Assembly (NCBI GenBank): GCA_043228905.1
Contig: JBHGNT010000004.1
Span: forward strand, 24,180,001 to 24,244,000
Direction: 5' to 3'
Origin: Azolla caroliniana
Taxonomy: Eukaryota > Polypodiophyta
Length of the DNA stretch: 64,000 nucleotides
The notes under the pieces were generated by a model. It was not told where the DNA came from, did no database searches, and worked only from the letters and a program-made list of their open reading frames with translations. Both the position numbers and the translations under genes were made by a program. Position 1 is the first letter of the stretch; each line of letters opens with the position of its first letter. Positions 1 to 8,230 of the stretch are shown one piece after another.

Positions 1-1189
1 CTTTTTATAATCTGAAATGTAGAATATTGATTTCTTATATAACTCACGGTCTTTTCTCCAGTAGCAAATATGTACAAGTATTGTACATTGGTCATTATAC
101 CAATGCATTGATTGAACCTCATTTTCAACTTTAAATGTATAGTTCTCTGCAAAGTCAATAACGGATACTATAACATCTGGTGGTAAGTTATTTATACATT
201 CCTTAAACTGTGAATTTTGCCAATAACTCCTAAAGTTATGTGGAATGAACTCCTCGAGTTGGTTCTTAAACTCTGAGACAAGGGTAGCAACACATGTCTC
301 CTTATATACTTCCTTGATACGCTTACTAACAAGACCCTTATATTTTTTGTCACATACTCTAAATATTTCCATTTCACAATATGACAATTATCTACATCAA
401 GCGCTTGTCTACAAAATGGTGGTTGTGGGCAAACTTTACATGTTCTTAGAAGACATGTACGATTATGCCACTCAGATGATGGTTGTTTTTCACAAACAAA
501 AGACCTCCATATCTCAGAAACCGATGAATAAGTCATGTTTCGTGCATTACATCTATTATCACTCCCATTTGGTCTACATACCTCACAAGTGCAAACACAC
601 CCATCCCCGTGTATACCCTTAGAATCAATATGCATATTGTACAGGCCAAGCCTTAACCTGTCCATTTTAATGTGGTACACACAACAACATGTGTTCCTCT
701 CTTTTAACTTTCTAACAAAAAACGGTTTCAAACCTTGGAACTTGCGAAATCCAAGATTGATGTTAGGATGTTGGTCTTTGAAGTTCATGAACAATTCCCC
801 CTACATCACTCAATAAATAACAAATGTTAATAGAATCCTTTAGTACAAAAAAATATTTAGAAACAAATAGATAAAAACAAAAGAATTGCCTCAGTCATCT
901 CCAAGAAGTGTCTTGGGTGAATCTGGTACCTACCCCGACTTATACGTTGTCTACATACATCTTTTTTATTCGGTGAGACACGAGTGTTTTTTGTCCAAAA
1001 GCAATCCACTTTCTCAACAATCTCTTGAGAGAAGGCATCACATCGTCGTCTACAACCTAACCCCAACCACTCAAATTGATTTGACTGTATATTTGTTCGA
1101 TGCTTCCTCAAGTTTCTTCTTTGAATACCAAGGGCTAAGGCAACTTTAGTATCACTATATTTTTTTTTGGTTGTATCATTTACAACCAT
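1..1189 (-). pseudogene. Cysteine-rich, transposase-like gene, 3' part, frameshifted
   Basis: Seen: on the minus strand an open segment (1189-890) ends in residues HFLEMTE, then an 89-bp interval 889-801 begins GC and ends AG, and the frame resumes at 800 with GELFMNFKDQHPN. The second segment holds many paired cysteines (NTCCCVYH, CTCEVC, CKVCPQPPFC). At the A6 run (343-348 on the plus strand as T6) one base seems lost: before it the frame reads WKYLEYV, after it the +1 frame reads on to the window edge and contains VIDFAENYTF and NEVQSMHW. Family recollection: this layout (VSPNKKDV, KPFFVR, CCCxYH, DFAENY, EIQSxHW) belongs to an uncharacterised eukaryotic family found in many copies, probably encoded by a DNA transposon; the D and E of DFAENY could be catalytic, which is inference. 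The 5' end is unclear; another open stretch at 1502-1176 may be an upstream exon. The gene continues beyond base 1. Confidence 0.5.
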
Positions 1190-1502
1190 GTGAAGGGTTG
1201 CTCTTTTTGCTCTCTACCCCTTTCACTAAGTGTAGCGATGACTTCATAGACTCTACAATCTCCTCTGAAACACATTGGTCCCTAATCTTAATATTTTCCA
1301 TGCACTCATTCAAAAGTTGATGGTGTAACACTCTCGAGATAATATCCCTACGATCTTTCTTGGTAAATCTCTCAATTACTTCTAGTAAATAACGAACTAT
1401 GTGAAGAATCACCCGTCTCTTGGTCCTCTCAGACATAGAATTGCTACATGACAACTCACTCTCCTTGACATCTACCATTGCCACTCTCATGTATTCCAGC
1501 AC
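1176..1502 (-). other. Possible upstream exon of the transposase-like gene
   Basis: A 108-codon open frame on the minus strand begins with an ATG at 1502 and overlaps the next open segment near 1189. It is rich in Ser, Glu, Lys and Arg and has no motif I recognise. Its position and strand make it a candidate first exon or N-terminal part of the same gene, joined by an intron or a frameshift that I cannot define. It could equally be chance. Confidence 0.25.
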
Positions 1503-1700
1503 CTAATTTCTTGTTATTTCAGTACCTAATTAACCACATCAACCAGTTTTCGAATAAACATGTACGATAATACCACACACATATATTCCTTTAACAAAAC
1601 AATACAATACTAAGAAAGACAACCATACCAATAGGCTAATATAAAAGTCAAGTTTCAGGTGTTATCCACAAGTGCCTAACATCAGTGGCAAAAGATTGTC

Positions 1701-2036
1701 ATTCTATTAAGATCGAGAAATTGACAATAATAATCATGATGATGATCTTTTCAGCATAAATAAATCTTCAAGTTTCCATTTCAAAGGATAATCAATAAAT
1801 ATTAAACCTTAAAAAACAGTTCTGAAATAACCAATGCTTAAAAAACAGTTCTGAAGGCATACCGAGGGAAGGAGACAACATACCAACATAAGAGTATCAT
1901 TCTATTAAGATCTAGAACTTGACAATAATAATCATGATGATGATGAAGACATTATCTTTTCAGCATAAATAAATCTTCAAGTTTCCATTTCAAAGGATAA
2001 TCAATAAATATAAAACCTTAAAAAACAGTTCTGAAG
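1701..2036. repeat. Two direct copies of a ~130-bp AT-rich unit
   Basis: A unit beginning ATTCTATTAAGATC and running through TTCAGCATAAATAAATCTTC and AAAAAACAGTTCTGAA occurs at 1701-1828 and again at 1899-2036. The second copy has a short extra GATGAAGACATT. A third copy lies at 5161-5300, beyond the Penelope-like element, which suggests that the element and the AT-rich stretch landed inside or next to a pre-existing tandem array. No coding capacity is visible. Confidence 0.8.
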
Positions 2037-2129
2037 ACTCCTCATCCCCGGCCCCCAGTCCTGCAACCCGCACCCAACACACGCACCACGGGACCGAAAC
2101 TAAATCCTCTACCAGGAAAATACGTAGGG

Positions 2130-3977
2130 GTAGACTTAGAAAATTACATTGGCTCCCGCTTCTTCAACCGTTAACCTACCTCCACATTTTACTGGGAAGG
2201 CAAACACCCTCCCAGCTCGAGAATAGGATCACTAATCACTCATTGCACAACCTTTCCTCTTTCCACCTTCCTCCACCCCAACTCAAACTTCTAAGCTTAG
2301 GTCTAGACTTTATTCCCCCACCCCAACCTATTAGAAAACAACAATTGATAGACGTCATTGTATCCTTGGATAGAACTTACCGCCTCAAATATTTCTTTAG
2401 AAACTCTACTAACATTATCTCTCCATTTAGAATACCGAACCCCAATTGGAATCCCCCAGCCGTGCCAGAAATCACACAAACCATCACATCTATCACCTCT
2501 GCCCTCCCCTCCCCACCCACCATCCAACCTCGCCCTCATAGGAACTTTAGAACTGCACTACATAATCTCAAAAACAATCAAGACATAGTTATTAAACCCG
2601 TGGATAAAAATCTAGGCACGTGCATTCTCTCTAAGGAGTGGTACCTTAACGGATGCCTTAGACAACTCAACGACAAAAACACTTACACCCCCGTCAAAGA
2701 CGTCCCCCCTAGAAACTCTCCACAGTCGACTTGAACACCTATGTCTGAAAGCTTCCCCCCACCTCTCCAAGGAGGAAATTAGATTCCTCCTTTAGAAACC
2801 CAGACATGGTTTCAGGATATGTCATTTGTACATCATCCCCAAAACCCACAAGCCCACTGTTGTAGGACGCCCTATCTGCGCCTACAACAATTATGTTTTC
2901 GAAAGAGCCTCTAAATGGCTACACCATCTACTACATTCTGTCTTATTGTCTAAAAAACAACACCTCAAAGACTCCTTAACACTTTTTAAGGACCTACCAT
3001 ACCACACCTTCCCCAAAACTTGCACGTTGTTTTCTTTTGACATAGTGTCACTATATCCCAGTATACCTACGACGGAAGGTCTATTGGTTTTTTAAAAATC
3101 TATTTCACATCATTTCCCACCACACAAAACCAAAATCATTATGAGTGTCGCCGAACTTATACTTAGAAACAATTTTCTCTCCTTTAATAATGCTTTTTGG
3201 TTACAAATTAAAGGCACCGCAATGGGTAGTAATTTTGCCGTTGTTTATGCTTGCTTGTTTCTTTCGTAGCTAGAGGACGACAACCTAGCTTTCCAAACAC
3301 CGCAACTACTTTACTACAAACGCTACATCGATGATGCCATAGGAGTTTGGGAAGGCTCCCCCAATACACTTCACACCTTCTTACACCAATACGGCGTGCC
3401 TCTACAACAACACATCCGTATTGAATCAACAACCTCCCCTAAAGAGATCACCATCCTAGACGTCGTCTTCTTCAAAGGCCCATACTTTAAAGAATTTGGC
3501 ATTCTTGACACCGCATGCCACCAAAAACCTCTCAATGCCTACATGTACCTCCCGTGGAAATCCTCGCACCCCATAGCACACAAAAAGGGCTTCATCACGG
3601 GAGAACTAAAACGGTATGCTATCCGGGAGAGCTCGGAAAATGGCTACATGGAACTACGCAAAAAGTTCTACGACTGCCTAAGAGCTAGGGGCTACCCGTC
3701 AAAGTTCCTACTCAAGTGTTTTTCGATTGTCCCCTACTCCATACAAAACCAACTACTCTCTAACCAACCCAACAACAAAAAACCTCCACCCATTGTTTTT
3801 AAGCTTCGTTACTCCCCATGTATCAAAAAACTCCAAATCGGAGCACTCGTGAGAAACAAACTTAAACCCCTTCTAGGACAACCACAATACAGTTCCCTTA
3901 CACCCCCTCTCATGTGTTGGTTAAATGGTAAGAAACTAAGAAACCACCTAGTACACTCATCCTTTCCCCCCACCTAA
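2130..3977 (+). pseudogene. Penelope-like reverse transcriptase, broken frame
   Basis: Role when intact: target-primed reverse transcription of the element RNA. Seen in order: N-terminal NLSSFHLPPP and LLSLGLDFIPPP near 2260-2320; IVIKPVDKNLGTCILSKEW (2587-2643), the conserved DK motif before the palm; IIPKTHKP and GRPICAYNN at 2830-2890; the first catalytic Asp in FSFDIVSLYPSIP (3032-3070); GTAMGSNFA at 3217-3240; the catalytic YIDD in KRYIDDAIGVW (about 3318-3350); and thumb-like KPLNAYMYLPW, GELKRYAIRES and RARGYPSKFLL up to the stop at 3977. The frame changes near 2735, 3095 and 3240-3396 and there is a stop after CLFLS (3268-3270). DIVSLYPSIP and the arrangement around YIDD are typical of Penelope-like elements and differ from LINE or LTR reverse transcriptases. 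It is dead as written. Confidence 0.75.
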
Positions 3978-4139
3978 TGTTTTATGTACTCTCACCTCTC
4001 TTAACCCCCACCTAAAGTCTTGTGTACACTCTTTTACCTTCCCTTTGTACACACTTTTGTATGTCCCACATACAAAGGACTCTCCTTCCTCTCCCTATAA
4101 AAAGAGCAACCTAGTAGGCTTAGTTTTCATCATTTGTCC

Positions 4140-4184
4140 ATCGGGCATTGAAGAGCCTCCATCGAGGCGAAATGCATTGCCGAT
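4140..4184 (+). ncRNA. Hammerhead-ribozyme-like fold at the Penelope 3' end
   Basis: Seen: core TTGAAGA at 4148-4154 (consensus CUGANGA, first base C to T); stem II GCCTC (4155-4159) closed by loop CATC with GAGGC (4164-4168); GAAA at 4169-4172; very short stem III AT..AT (4172-4177); predicted cleavage after T4178; stem I pairs 4140-4146 with 4179-4184 (ATCGGGC with GCCGAT, one bulged G). Known: Penelope-like elements carry minimal hammerheads with this short stem III. The core C to T change would probably abolish or weaken cleavage, so this looks like a decayed ribozyme. Confidence 0.6.
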
Positions 4185-4200
4185 TGTTGCCTTATGATAA

Positions 4201-5155
4201 TAAAACTTTCTTTCCTTCTATGTGTTGCTCTTATCTAATTTTTTGTCTTAAGTTCTTAAGTACTTATTTAATCAATTTTTATTAAGTACTTGTTTAATCA
4301 CTTTTTTGTCAATTTTTTTTGTCTTAAGTTTTTAAGTATTTATTTAATCATTTTTTATTAAGTACTTGTTTAATAATCATTTTTATTACGTACTTGTTTA
4401 ACCCCTTTTTTTTTAAAGTACTTGTTCAATCATTTGTTTAAACATTTGTTTAACTTTTTGTCTAACTTGTCTAACTTGTCTAACTTATTACGTACTTGTC
4501 TAACTTTTTGTTTAAACATTTGTTTAAGTATTCTCCTCTCTTAATCATAATCATTCTCTTCTTAGCCATGACCCCTTTTCTTTAACCATAATCCCTCCCT
4601 TCTCTTTTAATCATAACCTTGCTTTAAGTGTTTGCCCAAGTGTTTTCTTATCTAAATATTTGTTTAAACATTCGTTTAAGTACTTTGTTTTAGCAACCCC
4701 TTCCCCCTTAATCATAATCCCTTCTTAACCATAATCATTTTTTAATCTCAATCTCTCTCTTTTTTTCTTTTTTTTCTTTTTTTTTTATAATAATCTTTCT
4801 TTTAAGTGTTTGTTTAAGTGTGTGTTTAAACAACTCCCTTTCATCTAAGCGTGTGGTCCCGTTTTCATAATACTCTATATTGGTGTTTTAATAATACTCT
4901 ATTGGTGTCTAATAACTTAAGTTATCCCAATGGTCTTTAATATGTTCTAAAAACTTTGATTAGGTTTAAATACTTTTGATATATTCAACAAGCTACACTC
5001 CCCTAACCCCCACCCATGCCCTCACTTTTCTATTCCCCTAAAAATATATCACTACTTATGTTTAGACATACAAATAAGATCTAAACTTGAGTCCACCCCA
5101 AACAACCCCCGGTGAAGTGTCGCACACTTTAAGCAATCTTAAAAAAGAGGGAAGA
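4201..5155. other. AT-rich, T-rich low-complexity stretch without genes
   Basis: A degenerate array of units like AAGTACTTGTTTAATC and AACATTTGTTTAA runs to about 4700, followed by pyrimidine-rich tracts (TTTTTTCTTTT near 4760-4790) and AT-rich sequence. Nothing codes. It may be the 3' tail of the Penelope-like element or AT-rich host spacer. Confidence 0.6.
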
Positions 5156-5160
5156 TTATC

Positions 5161-5410
5161 ATGCTATTAAGATCTAGAACTTGACAATAATAATCATGAT
5201 GATGATGATAACATTATCTTTTCAGCATAAATAAATCTTCAAGTTTCCATTTCAAAGGATAATCAATAAATATTAAACCTTAAAAAATAGTTCTGAAATA
5301 ACCAATGCTTAAAAAACAGTTCTAGAAAAAACAGTTTTGAAGACATACCGAGGGAAGGAGACGACATACCGAGGGAAGAAGAAGACATACCGAAGGAAGG
5401 AGAAGACATA
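5161..5410. repeat. Third copy of the AT-rich local repeat
   Basis: This copy matches the units at 1701-1828 and 1899-2036 and extends further, into a short tandem of ACATACCGA(G/A)GGAAGGAG (about 5344-5400). The same ACCGAGGGAAGGAGAC word follows the first unit at 1861-1876, so the third copy keeps the longer form of the repeat. Confidence 0.75.
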
Positions 5411-5430
5411 GCGATGAAAGGCGAAGATGG

Positions 5431-5707
5431 CTCAGATGTGTGACACAAAGAACGCTTGATCATTTCCACGTAGGTTTGATTCGTAGATAAGGAATGGCAA
5501 GACCCCAAATCTTGGGGACATTCGCGTGCTGTGAATACCTAAGATGAGGAGAACGACAAATAGAGATGGGCTCAATTTTCACCGATTTTCACCCGTACAT
5601 TTGGGCAAGTCCCGTGTAGCTCCTCCATGGCGCGCGTCACCGCTCGTATTTTCCACCCGTGCTTGGTGTTGATCTACCACTTACCCTTCTTTTAGAAGTC
5701 CATGGAC
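5431..5707. repeat. 277-bp direct repeat, left copy
   Basis: The same 277 bases recur at 6369-6645 with no difference seen by eye. Between the two copies lies only a solo copia LTR. The left 145 bases are anonymous sequence; the right 130 bases are minus-strand gypsy gag (element E). The repeat therefore spans an older junction and was duplicated after that junction formed. Confidence 0.9.
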
Positions 5708-6368
5708 TGTTGAAATTCCGTGCTCGGCCACAACCGAGGAACAGGATCGATTCACAGAAAACGGGAAATACAAGAATGCACGAAAACAATAGAGAGAAGG
5801 GTACACTGGATGTTTTACGTGGAAAACCCTAAATGGGAAAAACCACGGGAGTGCAAGACTCCAACTATCACTATAAACAGAGATGTACAATGGTGAAGCT
5901 ACAAGGCAACAACCTTGCGCTCACTGTCCTCGCCACAGGCGGCGGTATTACACAGAGGCGTCGACCTCTTCCTTCCTCTTTCTCTCTCACTCTCTCTCGG
6001 CTGCTCTCACTTCGCTTCCTCTCAGTGGAAAAACAGAAAATGAGCAACAACTTCACTGTTTGCCCTAAGTCATATTTATACACATATGACTTTCGGGCTA
6101 TTTACAAATATAGCCTCAAGGGCTCTTGGCAAACATATTCACAAATATGTCTCCGCATCCGGATCTCTCTCCGGGTACATTCATCATCCGGCTCCGTAAC
6201 CGGGGTCTTCATCATCCGGCTCCGTAACCGGGGTCTTCATCATCTGGCTCCGTAACCGGGGTCTTCATCATCCGGCTCCGTAACCGGGGTCTTCATCATC
6301 CGGCTCCGTAACCGGAACCGGGCTTGCCGTCATTCATCCCCGGACATCCCATCCGGAGGGACCGAAAT
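5708..6368 (-). mobile_element. Solo LTR of the Ty1/copia family of elements I and J
   Basis: Read on the minus strand this matches the 661-689 bp LTRs of element I: the plus strand starts TGTTGAAATTCCGTGCTCGG (complement of the LTR end) and ends GGAGGGACCGAAAT (complement of the LTR start, with the last few bases of TGTTGGG missing). It contains five copies of the family 28-bp internal unit (plus strand about 6180-6310). There is no internal region and no 5-bp target duplication; the flanks are instead the 277-bp direct repeat. Confidence 0.85.
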
Positions 6369-6645
6369 CTCAGATGTGTGACACAAAGAACGCTTGATCA
6401 TTTCCACGTAGGTTTGATTCGTAGATAAGGAATGGCAAGACCCCAAATCTTGGGGACATTCGCGTGCTGTGAATACCTAAGATGAGGAGAACGACAAATA
6501 GAGATGGGCTCAATTTTCACCGATTTTCACCCGTACATTTGGGCAAGTCCCGTGTAGCTCCTCCATGGCGCGCGTCACCGCTCGTATTTTCCACCCGTGC
6601 TTGGTGTTGATCTACCACTTACCCTTCTTTTAGAAGTCCATGGAC
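6369..6645. repeat. 277-bp direct repeat, right copy
   Basis: Identical by eye to 5431-5707. The right end continues without a break into gypsy gag of element E (ATCATGTTGATCTCTGAACC), so this copy keeps the original right-hand context, while the left copy keeps the original left-hand context. Confidence 0.9.
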
Positions 6646-7606
6646 ATCATGTTGATCTCTGAACCATGGTCTACCAACGCCACCACCGGCTCATGGATGT
6701 CTCCGATCCGAACGAGGGTCTCCGTAGTGGCTCTAGCCCAATGCAACCTCGAATAGTGGCTTTCTGCCAACTCGTCCTCCAGGGCCATATCTTCCAGGTG
6801 CGTCGTTAGCACCTCCACCGAATTCTCCGGCTCCGGCTCCGGCTCCGTCGAAAGCCAATTCCTCTTCACCAAGTCCACAATGGAGTCATGGAACTCCTTC
6901 TTGGAAATCCCGAGCACTTCCCTTAACAACAGCTCCACCTTGCTATCGAGGATTCTTTCCTCCAGGAGCTTTCGCAGATTCGTCGTCCTTTCTATCTTGG
7001 TGCTCAGCCGGTAACCGGCCTTCTTTGTCTTGTCCAGTATGCCGATGGTGTCGGGTTCATTCTACATCGACCCGAACCGGGTCTCGTACTGTTGCGAGGG
7101 TCCGGCCCCTCCGGCTTTTCCCACATGCTTGTCCTCTACCAGAACCTCGTAGTTCCGGCACGCGGCTCCCCCGAAGCCGGTCTTTTCCTCAACCGAATCG
7201 CTCCACCCGGTGACATCCCGGATCCGTCTTTTCGCCCAGTCCGCTTCCTCCTTCCTCAACCGCAAACTGGCGAGGCCTTCTAGCACCAACGGCCAGAAAT
7301 TAGAGTCCTTCGTCTACTAGCCTTCGTCACTCCCAACCCAGATTCCTGCTGACGCCGAGTAGTGGATGGTCTCTGCATGGCGCACTGCCGCTTCTTCCAT
7401 CAGCCGCTTCATTCCTCCGCGTCCAATCTTTAACTCCAGGGCTCTCCGGGTCTTGCTAGCATGCACCCACCCGTTCCACAGGTACACGACGTTAACCCTG
7501 AGCGCTTCCGCGAAGTCCCCGCAGTCCTTCCGGATGTGACCGACCGCGTCACACCACAAGCACCGATGCCTAGCCGGAGGCCTTCGGTTGCGAGGCCACT
7601 CGCCAC
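6517..7606 (-). pseudogene. Gypsy element E: gag-protease fragment, decayed
   Basis: Minus-strand gag of the local Ty3/gypsy family. Reading from 7606: CCHC knuckle CLWCDAVGHIRKDC, then GRGGMKRLMEEAAVRHAE, ASAGIWVG, VTGWSDSVEEKTGF, the LREVLGISKKEFHDS helix and the retropepsin-like VVALVDHGSEIN (about 6690-6650). After this, stops appear (the codon following MDF) and the frame ends at about 6517 where non-gypsy sequence begins. The N-terminal half of the same gag lies at 26004-26500; element C, plus a deletion, separates the two. The CLWCD spelling and Leu-rich details match element F rather than B, C or K. Confidence 0.8.
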
Positions 7607-7890
7607 TGTCCGACAGTACTTCGTCCCCTCTAGCGCGCGATCCCCTCTCTCCCCCGTCTCCCTCTCTTTTATAGCTCAAGGAGGGAGGCCGTTTCACCCG
7701 TTTACATCACATTAATTCTCTGTCCTTTCGGACAGAGATACTCCTCGATTTCCCTTATAGAATATTGCTACCTAGGATTTAACCTTTGTGCCTACCTATC
7801 TACTATACGACAAGGGGCGTGCCCACGTGTAAGGGCCGGTTCACACACATTATACACAGTTTGCGCCTGGGGACAGTTTTCTTCACGACA
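7607..7890 (-). repeat. Element C: 3' LTR, first 284 bp only
   Basis: On the minus strand it starts TGTCGTGAAGAAAACTGTCC at 7890 and matches 25716-25999 (the C 5' LTR) with about two differences. It stops at 7607 and jumps into gag of element E, so a deletion removed the rest of this LTR together with part of E gag. The purine tract GGTTAGGTGGGAGCGGA lies just upstream on the minus strand (7891-7907). Confidence 0.85.
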
Positions 7891-7966
7891 TCCGCTCCCA
7901 CCTAACCGTGCATCCATCGGTATGCCACAAAATGGGGTTCCTACGGGAGAAAACCGATCCTTGCTT

Positions 7967-8105
7967 TTATTCTTCGTTTACCGGTTCATCCTCCGCCTCG
8001 GGCTGCTCGTCGTTGCTGTCCATGCCCCCTAGCTCCGACTCACCGTCGTGTCGTTTCTTGAATGCTTTGATCCTCTTCCCTGCTACCGGTATCGCCATTC
8101 TCGTA
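7967..8105 (-). pseudogene. Element C: pol C-terminal end
   Basis: The minus frame reads TRMAIPVAGKRIKAFKKRH, then an acidic tail, and stops at 7967-7969. It is the direct continuation of the integrase C-terminal region at 19528 onward: the preceding residues YHLAELDG lie just on the other side of element A. The 4 bases CCGT at 8106-8109 are repeated at 19524-19527 as the target duplication of A. Confidence 0.85.
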
Positions 8106-8109
8106 CCGT

Positions 8110-8229
8110 TGTCGTGAAGAAAACCGTCCATAGGCGGAATCGGCGCACCTAGGCGTGGGAACCGGTTCTTCACGCGCGCAAGCTCCAAGTTGTACGAAGA
8201 AGCGAGTTAGGAGGATAATCGGCAGGAAC
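8110..8229 (+). repeat. Element A: remnant of the 5' LTR
   Basis: Matches 18749-18868. At 8229 the sequence leaves the LTR and continues directly in pol (GCGGAGCCGTGG). The deletion removed about 650 bp of LTR, the PBS, gag-protease and the start of pol. The junction shares only a few G and C bases, as in end joining. Confidence 0.85.
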
Positions 8230-8230
8230 G

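Larger units (their letters stand above)
2040..4190 (+). mobile_element. Penelope-like retroelement, decayed
   Basis: The GC content changes abruptly at about 2037, right after the local repeat. From here to about 4190 the sequence carries a Penelope-type reverse transcriptase broken by frameshifts, a 3' untranslated stretch of about 160 bp and a hammerhead-like fold. No GIY-YIG endonuclease motif is visible after the RT, so it may belong to the endonuclease-deficient group or may have lost the domain. Exact ends are unknown and no 5' pseudo-LTR copy of the hammerhead was found. Confidence 0.7.

Noticed and set aside
3208-3977. GIY-YIG endonuclease at the end of the Penelope-like element
   Set aside because: After RARGYPSKFLL the frame ends at 3977 without a GIY or YIG motif, and none is visible in nearby frames.
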